A stretch of DNA of 10,580 nt. Origin: Candidatus Zixiibacteriota bacterium. Its GTDB lineage: Bacteria > Zixibacteria > MSB-5A5 > JAABVY01 > JAHJOQ01. A program made the translations under genes and the position numbers. The notes under the pieces were generated by a model, which was not told the DNA's origin, made no database searches, and worked only from the letters and a program-made list of their open reading frames with translations. The stretch is taken from contig DAOVLC010000018.1 of assembly GCA_030631455.1 (NCBI GenBank), positions 1 to 10,580 of the forward strand, in the 5' to 3' direction. Shown here one piece after another: positions 1 to 5,170 of this stretch. The stretch's first letter is position 1. The number at the start of each line of letters is the position of its first letter.

Positions 1-697
1 CTTGCCGAAGGACGATGCCGTACTCCAGGTCGTGCTTGGTCCGAAATCCAAGTCCGGAGAGGTCAAACTTACTCTCGAGGAATTCCAGGTGCTCTCATTA
101 ATCAACGGTGAGCGAACAATTCCCGAAATTGTCAATATTTCACCAACAGGAGAATTTGGAACGTACCGCGGAATATACAAGCTGCTCGGTGCCGGACTGA
201 TCGAAGAAACAAAGTCAAAACGAGCCGATGTCCGGAGAGACCCCAGGGAGGAAGAACAGGTCTGGTGGTTGATCCTGAAGCTCTACTCTGCTTGCTTCTA
301 CGCTATCAGGCGCAACCTTGAGCACAAGATGGGGCCTGAGAACAGCAGAGTCAAGGATATGCTTGCGACGTACCGTAAAGGCGTCTGGGCGTATTTCACC
401 GGGCTGGGATCATCCGACTTCAGAACGAACTTTGCGAATTTCCACCGCACAATTCAGAAGATACCGGAAGAAGCCAGATTACATAGACTTCTGACAGGGC
501 TTAATCACATTCTGGCCGAACAGCTTTCTTTTGTAGAGTCGCTTCTTGGCACAGATGTTCTGCAAACAGTTGAGTCTGAGATCAAGAAAGCCATCTCTAT
601 TCCACTGGCGGAGAAGAGGACGCTAAGCTCGAAGTACGATTTGGAGAACGACATTAATCGTGTTCTAAAGAAAAGCAATAAATCATCAGTAGTATGA
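1..697 (+). CDS. DUF4388/PatA-like protein, 3' part (5' end outside window)
   Basis: The frame is open from the left edge to the TGA at 695-697, leaving about 231 visible residues. A TTG at 2-4 could be read as a start, but only one base precedes it and the first residues look like the middle of a domain, so I treat the gene as truncated. Visible residues about 20-70 form a helical, winged-helix-like unit with the pattern LTLEEFQVLSLINGERTI followed by a GxYKLLGAGLIEE strand-turn. From family knowledge this pattern closes many DUF4388 (PatA N-terminal-like) proteins, which occur next to Mgl/roadblock and chemosensory genes. The rest is mostly helical, with no catalytic motif, no membrane segment and a lysine/serine-rich C-terminus. 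The next gene starts four bases after the stop, so it is probably in the same operon. The family assignment is moderately sure; the role (adaptor or regulator) is inference. Confidence 0.6.
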   Translation, partial: LPKDDAVLQVVLGPKSKSGEVKLTLEEFQVLSLINGERTIPEIVNISPTGEFGTYRGIYKLLGAGLIEETKSKRADVRRDPREEEQVWWLILKLYSACFYAIRRNLEHKMGPENSRVKDMLATYRKGVWAYFTGLGSSDFRTNFANFHRTIQKIPEEARLHRLLTGLNHILAEQLSFVESLLGTDVLQTVESEIKKAISIPLAEKRTLSSKYDLENDINRVLKKSNKSSVV

Positions 698-701
698 GGC
701 A

Positions 702-1076
702 ATGATGAATCGTTCACTTCTCTCATTGATAACATGTGTTGCCGCTGCGTCGATTCCACGTGTAGCAGTCGCCGACACGGATCTGGGAGGTTCAACCATG
801 GCTGGATCGCTTGTCGTCGGAATGATAATACTGGTCGTTGTAATCTGTATCTTCCTGGCGCTTAAGATATTCTCCCTTCTCAAAGGCGGGGAACTGGCTT
901 CCGCCTGGCAGTTGCTGACCATCGCGTTTGTGGTTCTCCTCATAGCCGAGGGTGTGCAGCTGATCGACATGCTAAATATCGCAAGTCTGGGAGATACGGC
1001 AGCGATGCTGATTCGACTTGTCGGCATCGGTGCAGTGATGATTGGAATGTTGAGAATAAAAAGAGTCCTTAGTTGA
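702..1076 (+). CDS. Small membrane protein with signal peptide, unknown function
   Basis: This 124-residue protein begins at one of two adjacent ATG codons (702 or 705); the TGAGG at 695-699, overlapping the previous stop, is the only ribosome-site candidate. Residues 1-24 look like a signal peptide: a basic N-terminus, a hydrophobic core and an AVA motif before Asp25. Three hydrophobic stretches follow, at about 34-58, 68-90 and 99-117, with a short basic tail (RIKRV). I see no known domain, conserved polar site or lipobox. It lies between the DUF4388-like gene and the TPR-roadblock gene and is very probably co-transcribed with both. I do not recognise the family. If the N-terminal segment is not cleaved, it would be a four-helix membrane protein. 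Confidence 0.7.
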   Translation: MMNRSLLSLITCVAAASIPRVAVADTDLGGSTMAGSLVVGMIILVVVICIFLALKIFSLLKGGELASAWQLLTIAFVVLLIAEGVQLIDMLNIASLGDTAAMLIRLVGIGAVMIGMLRIKRVLS

Positions 1077-1110
1077 CGAATGACATACAACCGGATTCAC
1101 GGGAAATAGA

Positions 1111-1986
1111 ATGCTAAATACCACCGAAATAGACGAGCGAATCGAGAAGTGCGAGAAGATTCTCAAGGAGAATCCACAGTCTCAAGTTTTCGCTGCTCTT
1201 GCGGATGCACTTCGCAAGAAGGGCGAATTGGACCATGCCTTCAGAGTCAGCAGGCAGGGATTACGGTTGCATCCGGACTATGCTCCCGGTCGGCTGGTAA
1301 TGGCCAAAATAAGCTTTGATCGTAGGATGTACGATTGGGCGGAGCAGGAGCTTAAAGAAGCGATTGATCTTGATGGGCGAACCAGATCAACGGATCTCCT
1401 GGAAATCGAAATCCTCATCCAAAGCGGCTTCTATTCAAAAGCGAAGGTGATTTTGGACAAGCTAAGAAGCTCAGATCCGACCAACGAGTTCTACCGTTCA
1501 CTTGAAGAGCGGATTGCCGCAGGGAAGGCCGAGAAGAAGGCAAAACTCGCCGAGACGGAGGAATTCTATCGGGCGAAGTCGAGAGAGAAGAAGGCTGATG
1601 CCTTCGACAGCCTCGTGGACAGTGGGTGGATTGGGGAACCTATAACGTATGATGTCGCGCTCAAGCTGATATCTAATTTCCCGAATATCGAAGGAGCGTT
1701 CTTCACGAGTCTGGACGGAATGGTCGATCAGACGCAGGTTCCGGACGGCTTTGATGTTGACGCTTATTCAGCTTCCCTCACAGAAATCTGCCGGTTCATC
1801 ACCCCGGCAGTAGGCGCCATCGGATTAGAAAACTGTATCGAGGTTCTGGTTGAAACGGAAAATCGGAAGTTCATTGTGATCTTACTCGGCGACAGAATCC
1901 TCGTTGCATCCTGCCGATCCGACGTCAACCTTGGTTCGCTGAAACTTAAACTCGCGAAGATAACAGAATCACTCAGGAAAGAGTAG
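1111..1986 (+). CDS. TPR protein with C-terminal roadblock/LC7 domain
   Basis: This 291-residue soluble protein starts at ATG 1111 behind a weak GGGAAA (1101-1106). Residues about 8-125 are helical pairs with tetratricopeptide-like spacing (A-L-x-x-G-x-x-x-x-A patterns near 28-43, 64-85 and 97-113). A highly charged helix rich in Lys and Glu follows (about 130-165). The last third, about 180-290, has the roadblock/LC7 arrangement: a helix, a strand with GAFFTSLDGM, a long helix, two strands (CIEVLVET and KFIVILLGDRILVAS) and a final helix introduced by NLGSLKLKL. TPR repeats bind proteins, and bacterial roadblock domains commonly pair with Ras-like GTPases of the MglA type. The location three genes before mglA suggests a scaffold or co-regulator of that GTPase, which is inference. 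Domain calls are by eye; the TPR part is more secure than the exact repeat borders. Confidence 0.75.
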   Translation: MLNTTEIDERIEKCEKILKENPQSQVFAALADALRKKGELDHAFRVSRQGLRLHPDYAPGRLVMAKISFDRRMYDWAEQELKEAIDLDGRTRSTDLLEIEILIQSGFYSKAKVILDKLRSSDPTNEFYRSLEERIAAGKAEKKAKLAETEEFYRAKSREKKADAFDSLVDSGWIGEPITYDVALKLISNFPNIEGAFFTSLDGMVDQTQVPDGFDVDAYSASLTEICRFITPAVGAIGLENCIEVLVETENRKFIVILLGDRILVASCRSDVNLGSLKLKLAKITESLRKE

Positions 1987-1997
1987 TAGAGGAAAAC

Positions 1998-2942
1998 ATG
2001 CAAATACAAGCTCGAGAAATAAGGCACAGTGTGCTACTTTTCTTCATACTCGCAATTCTGCCGATGATCTTCTTCCCGAGCGATCTGGGGCTTAAGTTCG
2101 ATACTTCGGTCATCCTGTACATTTTGGCGGAGTTGCTCTACTTCGGCCTGGTCGTATCACTTTTTCTGGATGTTCGCAGGCCGAAGGCCATAATATCGGC
2201 TTCAATCGTGTGTCTGGTCTTCAGACTCTCCGCGGGAATCGCCTTCGCGATCCTGTTGGTCATGATGAGCGGTGTCAAGCCGGGAGCAGCTCTGGGAGCC
2301 GGGCTGTGGTCGTACAAGCCCGCAATACTGCTGCAAACTCTTACTGCGCCATTCATCCTCCTCTCATTCTTCAGGTTGCTTTTTGATGCCGGGAGACAGA
2401 AAAGCGTAGGGAGGTTTACGATTGTGCCGTTGTCGGCGACCGAAGATGAGTCGACCGCACGGCAGGAGCCGATCCGTCGTCCGGCTGCACAATCGACGAT
2501 TATTGGCAGGCCGGTTCAGCCCGAATTCGCAGACGTTCACGCAGGGGACTTCGGAGACGCCGTCCAGTATGTTTTCGATCTGTCAGCGGTGAAATTTTGC
2601 GTGTTATTCGATGCCGAGGGACTGCCGGTGGCTTATGCAGGTGTTGAGCCTGCTCTCAGGGACATCTGGGCACCTATAGGATATCTCCTGAGCGAGCAGA
2701 TTCAATCCAGTGTGGCGAGAGCCGGCGATCTGGTTCTGGAACGCTTTCATCTAACGCTTGATGCATATCGAATGCACGTGTCTTCCGTCTGCGACATGTG
2801 GTTGTTGGTTGGAGCGGACCGCAATTCGGAGGAACTCGAGAAGGTGCGGATTGGTCAGGCTGTCGAAATGATTAAGAGGATATATCATCAGAAATACATC
2901 GATACACAACTGAGAGAGGTTGCGGAGGAAAGCCATGTATGA
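1998..2942 (+). CDS. Four-helix membrane protein with cytoplasmic roadblock-like domain
   Basis: This protein has 314 residues, with ATG 1998 preceded by AGAGGA (1988-1993). Four hydrophobic segments lie at about 11-27, 36-57, 66-91 and 108-130. A Pro/Arg/Gln-rich linker (about 135-180) then leads to a soluble domain at 184-298: a helix, the strand FCVLFDAEGLPVAYAG, a long helix, a strand near YRMHVSSV, another at DMWLLVGADR, and a closing helix. The DxxGxPxA strand-turn and the overall topology are those of roadblock/LC7 proteins. The even number of helices and the positive residues after helix 4 place the domain in the cytoplasm. The last eight bases overlap the next gene, another roadblock protein, which suggests translational coupling and possibly a heterodimer. 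A role as membrane anchor or receptor for the MglA system is inference. Confidence 0.72.
   Translation: MQIQAREIRHSVLLFFILAILPMIFFPSDLGLKFDTSVILYILAELLYFGLVVSLFLDVRRPKAIISASIVCLVFRLSAGIAFAILLVMMSGVKPGAALGAGLWSYKPAILLQTLTAPFILLSFFRLLFDAGRQKSVGRFTIVPLSATEDESTARQEPIRRPAAQSTIIGRPVQPEFADVHAGDFGDAVQYVFDLSAVKFCVLFDAEGLPVAYAGVEPALRDIWAPIGYLLSEQIQSSVARAGDLVLERFHLTLDAYRMHVSSVCDMWLLVGADRNSEELEKVRIGQAVEMIKRIYHQKYIDTQLREVAEESHV
2924..2928 (+). promoter_or_regulatory. Ribosome binding site deciding the start at 2935
   Basis: GGAGG lies six bases before ATG 2935. The frame is also open from a TTG at 2920, but that codon lies in front of this site and would add five residues (MRRKA) before the normal roadblock N-terminus, so the ATG is preferred. 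Confidence 0.8.
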
Positions 2943-3273
2943 AGTACTGGAGGAGCTTAACCGTACCAGCGGTGTGACCGGCAGTATGGTGGTCGGGCAT
3001 GACGGCATTGTCATTGCGGCCGATCTCGACACACAATACGAGGATGAGACCGTGGGAGCGCTGGCGGCGTCGATTACTGCGAATGTTAACAAGTCGTTGG
3101 AAAGACTTACCGAGGACGGACTCTCGCAGATTACGATAGAGGCAGCGAATGGCAAGATGTTTCTGTCATGCAATAAGGTAGGCATTTTGGTTGTAACTGC
3201 TGACGAGAATATCAACATAGGGCTTGTCAGGCTTGAGATGAAGCATGCATTGTCAAGGATCAGAACAACTTAG
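2935..3273 (+). CDS. Free-standing roadblock/LC7 protein
   Basis: This compact 112-residue protein consists of a single roadblock/LC7 domain: an N-terminal helix (MYEVLEELNR), a strand-turn with MVVGHDGIVIA (18-28), a long alanine-rich helix (about 38-60), strands QITIEAANGKMFLS (65-78) and VGILVVTAD (82-90), and a final helix begun by NIGLVRLEMKHAL (94-106). The G-x-V-R-L motif after the last strand is typical of MglB-like and related GTPase-associated roadblock proteins. It has no extension for membrane or protein binding, so it probably acts as a homodimer or pairs with one of the neighbouring roadblock domains. The gene overlaps its upstream neighbour by eight bases (ATGTATGA) and ends 14 bases before mglA. 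A GAP, GEF or co-GAP function is plausible by analogy with MglB and RomY but is not shown by the sequence. Confidence 0.85.
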   Translation: MYEVLEELNRTSGVTGSMVVGHDGIVIAADLDTQYEDETVGALAASITANVNKSLERLTEDGLSQITIEAANGKMFLSCNKVGILVVTADENINIGLVRLEMKHALSRIRTT

Positions 3274-3287
3274 AAAGAACTTCGTTT

Positions 3288-4616
3288 ATGGTTGTCATCA
3301 ACTACAACAGCCGAGAGGTGAGCTGCAAGATTGTCTATTATGGCCCGGGGCTTTCAGGAAAAACGACCAACCTGCAGCATGTACACGACAAGGTGCCCGG
3401 AAAGACAAAGGGCGATCTGATTAGCCTTGCCACAGACGCGGACAGGACGCTCTACTTCGATTTCCTGCCAATCAACATTGGAGATATAAACGGATTCACG
3501 ACGAAGTTCCAGCTCTACACTGTCCCCGGCCAGGTATTTTACAACGCCACGAGAAAACTTGTGCTTAGAGGGGTCGATGGGATTGTCTTTGTTGCCGACA
3601 GCCAGAGTGCAAAGGCGGACGAAAACGTTGAGAGCCTTGATAATCTCAGAGAGAATCTTGCGGAGTACGGTCTCGATCTGAACACGCTGCCGTTTGTGAT
3701 GCAGTACAACAAGCGCGATCTACCTGATGTGATGTCGGTGGATGAGCTCAACGAGCTCCTTAATAAGCAGGGTTGGCCCGTGTTTGAGGCATGCGCCTCA
3801 GAGGGGAAAGGGGTCTTCGACACACTCAAGTACGTGATCAAGATCGTTCTCGATAACGCAAAGAAGTCTTCTGATACTCTGGTGCAGCCAGAGGCGCAAA
3901 GAGTCGAGGATGCCCAGGTCCCTCCGGATGAGACAATTCCATCCAGCCAGGTTGTAAGACCTAAAGCAGAGTCGCGGGAACCTGCAGAGGTTGCGGCGAA
4001 TATGCAATCGGAGGTTGCCATTAGCTCTCAAACAGATACGACGGCAAGTCCTGTTCGTGAACCTGCAAGCGTGAGTAGTCCCGAATCAGACGACCGGTAT
4101 GATGATGCAAGGGTCGATCTCGCTGCGTCAGCAGATTCCGCAGCCAATCCGGTGGATGTTACGTTGGTCGCCGGCAGTTCCTCGTCAGAGACAACCGGTG
4201 ACACCGTAAGCGGCTCATCTCAAGGGACAGATGCGCAAACGGAGCGGGTTGAGGCCGTTGCAACCGTCGCTCTTGAGAGCGGCGCTGTCGACTCCGGTGA
4301 GAGAACAGATCGGATCCAGGTCGTAGCAGAGAATGATATAGATAAGGAATTAGGCTCTGACCAGGCAGTTCGAGTTTCTGTGCCGGGTCAATCGTCTGAC
4401 GGTTTCGCGGCTGTCCGCGGAGACTCAGATGAGAGGCTCTATGAAAAAACTCTCGGCACTATCGAACAGCAGGATGGCGTTTCGTCAGAGCCATGTTGCG
4501 AATCGCTTGAAAGTGAGACTTTCGCGATTCCGACAATGCAGGAATCGCTTCGTCGGAAAGGAAGCAATAGGAAGAAACAGTTCTTCCTATTCCGCTGGCT
4601 TTTCCGGAGAGGTTGA
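3288..4616 (+). CDS. mglA: MglA-type Ras-like GTPase with long C-terminal extension
   Basis: Residues 1-195 are a complete MglA G domain. They include the P-loop GPGLSGKT (19-26), switch I with Asp52, Arg53 and Thr54, the MglA-specific TVPGQ (78-82) in place of DxxG, NKRD (141-144) and an ACASEGKG loop near 168-175. Numbering matches M. xanthus MglA, including the intrinsic arginine finger Arg53 and catalytic Gln82, so it should hydrolyse GTP with help from MglB. MglA usually ends near residue 195; here about 245 more residues follow. Residues about 196-420 are low-complexity, rich in Ser, Asp, Glu, Ala, Thr and Val, and probably disordered. The last 21 residues carry nine Arg/Lys and five aromatics, ending KKQFFLFRWLFRRG, a possible membrane or protein contact. 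The ribosome site is weak (AAAGAA 3274-3279). mglB follows 17 bases after the stop. The G-domain call is very sure; the role of the tail is unknown. Confidence 0.95.
   Translation: MVVINYNSREVSCKIVYYGPGLSGKTTNLQHVHDKVPGKTKGDLISLATDADRTLYFDFLPINIGDINGFTTKFQLYTVPGQVFYNATRKLVLRGVDGIVFVADSQSAKADENVESLDNLRENLAEYGLDLNTLPFVMQYNKRDLPDVMSVDELNELLNKQGWPVFEACASEGKGVFDTLKYVIKIVLDNAKKSSDTLVQPEAQRVEDAQVPPDETIPSSQVVRPKAESREPAEVAANMQSEVAISSQTDTTASPVREPASVSSPESDDRYDDARVDLAASADSAANPVDVTLVAGSSSSETTGDTVSGSSQGTDAQTERVEAVATVALESGAVDSGERTDRIQVVAENDIDKELGSDQAVRVSVPGQSSDGFAAVRGDSDERLYEKTLGTIEQQDGVSSEPCCESLESETFAIPTMQESLRRKGSNRKKQFFLFRWLFRRG
4500..4530 (+). repeat. Hairpin in the mglA coding end (13 pairs, 2-base bulge)
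   Basis: GAATCGC (4500-4506) pairs with GCGATTC (4524-4530). Inside it GAAAGT (4509-4514) pairs with ACTTTC (4518-4523) around a GAG loop, leaving only TT (4507-4508) unpaired. A second copy of the left arm, GGAATCGC (4541-4548), also pairs perfectly over eight bases with GCGATTCC (4524-4531), so two mutually exclusive folds are possible. There is no T-run after either form, so this is not a standard terminator. Both copies of GAATCGCTT encode Glu-Ser-Leu in the mglA frame. Confidence 0.6.
4566..4591 (+). repeat. Perfect 11-bp hairpin at the 3' end of mglA
   Basis: AATAGGAAGAA (4566-4576) and TTCTTCCTATT (4581-4591) are perfect reverse complements around a four-base loop, ACAG. It ends 25 bases before the mglA stop codon's last base and 29 bases before the mglB AGGAGG. 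CGGAAA (4554-4559) and TTTCCG (4601-4606) could form an outer six-pair stem enclosing it. The arms encode the Arg/Lys and Phe/Leu residues of the MglA tail. There is no downstream T-run, so an mRNA stability, processing or translational role is more likely than termination. Confidence 0.6.
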
Positions 4617-4620
4617 AACC

Positions 4621-4626
4621 AGGAGG
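4621..4626 (+). promoter_or_regulatory. Ribosome binding site of mglB deciding a GTG start
   Basis: A consensus AGGAGG lies seven bases before GTG 4634. The frame is open further left to a TTG at 4613, but that codon sits in front of the site and inside the mglA stop region, so GTG 4634 is chosen. The resulting N-terminus matches MglB length. Confidence 0.85.
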
Positions 4627-4633
4627 ATACATC

Positions 4634-5122
4634 GTGACAGACGATAGTGTGATAATCTACCAGGAGGAGACCGAAAAGATAAACGTTGCCCTGAAGAGGC
4701 TTCTGAAAGGTTCGGAAGCGAAATGCGCTCTTTTGGTAGACAAGGACGGCCACTTGGTAACGAGGCAGGGTTTCACTCAATCCCTTGATACTACGTCGCT
4801 TGCAGCTCTTCTGGCCGGAAGCTTCGCATCCACGAGGGAGATCGCCCGATTGGTAGGTGAGCCGGAGTTCTCGGTTCTGTTCCACCAGGGAAAACGAGAT
4901 CACATCCACATGTCTCTCGTCGGAGACAGGAGCATTCTTGTTGTCGTATTCGATGACCGCACTACGATTGGCATGGTAAGGCTCTATGCCAAGGAGGCTT
5001 CAACCGAGTTGGAGCAGATATACTCTGCCAATTTGGCGAAGAAGGACCCCCAGGAGGCTGGTCTCTCTGAGGAATTCACGACATCCGCGAGCGACAAGCT
5101 TGACGACATTTTCCACGATTAG
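4634..5122 (+). CDS. mglB: MglB, roadblock GTPase-activating protein for MglA
   Basis: This protein has 162 residues, close to the about 159 of M. xanthus MglB, and aligns with it along its length. The sequence shows an N-terminal YQEETEKIN helix, the strand CALLVDKDGHLV (31-42), TQSLDTTSLAALLAG (48-62), FHQGKRDHIHMSLVGDR (83-99), LVVVFDDRTTIGMVRL (102-117) and a helix with KEASTELEQIY. After a flexible linker the C-terminus ends ASDKLDDIFHD, resembling the short acidic C-terminal helix of M. xanthus MglB that docks on MglA. MglB dimers bind one MglA-GTP and stimulate hydrolysis by remodelling its switch regions. Gene order is mglA then mglB, opposite to the mglBA order of M. xanthus. The strong ribosome site suggests independent, efficient translation. 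Identification is firm; its pole-specific location in this organism is inferred. Confidence 0.93.
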   Translation: MTDDSVIIYQEETEKINVALKRLLKGSEAKCALLVDKDGHLVTRQGFTQSLDTTSLAALLAGSFASTREIARLVGEPEFSVLFHQGKRDHIHMSLVGDRSILVVVFDDRTTIGMVRLYAKEASTELEQIYSANLAKKDPQEAGLSEEFTTSASDKLDDIFHD

Positions 5123-5170
5123 CGGAACCGTAGAGCCTGGGTTTGGGAGCAGAGGAAGGAAACCGACGGA

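Noticed and set aside
546..563. TTGGCACAGATGTTCTGC as a sigma-54 promoter
   Set aside because: The distance between the GG and GC elements is 12 bases instead of 10, and it lies inside the coding sequence of the first gene.
686..1090. Antisense open frame covering the small membrane protein gene
   Set aside because: The + strand frame has a signal peptide, helices and operon spacing; the reverse product has no coherent features.
2920..2937. Alternative TTG start for the free roadblock gene
   Set aside because: GGAGG at 2924-2928 lies downstream of this TTG and at proper distance from ATG 2935.
3539..4021. Antisense open frame opposite mglA
   Set aside because: The + strand carries the MglA NKRD and TVPGQ motifs; the reverse frame is a composition shadow.
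4613..4636. Alternative TTG start for mglB
   Set aside because: AGGAGG at 4621-4626 lies downstream of it and fits GTG 4634; the shorter protein matches MglB.
4429..4647. Short + strand open frame in another reading frame at the mglA end
   Set aside because: It overlaps the mglA tail and the mglB start, has no ribosome site, and the protein is Arg/Ser-rich without motifs. A frameshift is not suggested because the mglA frame continues to a sensible stop.
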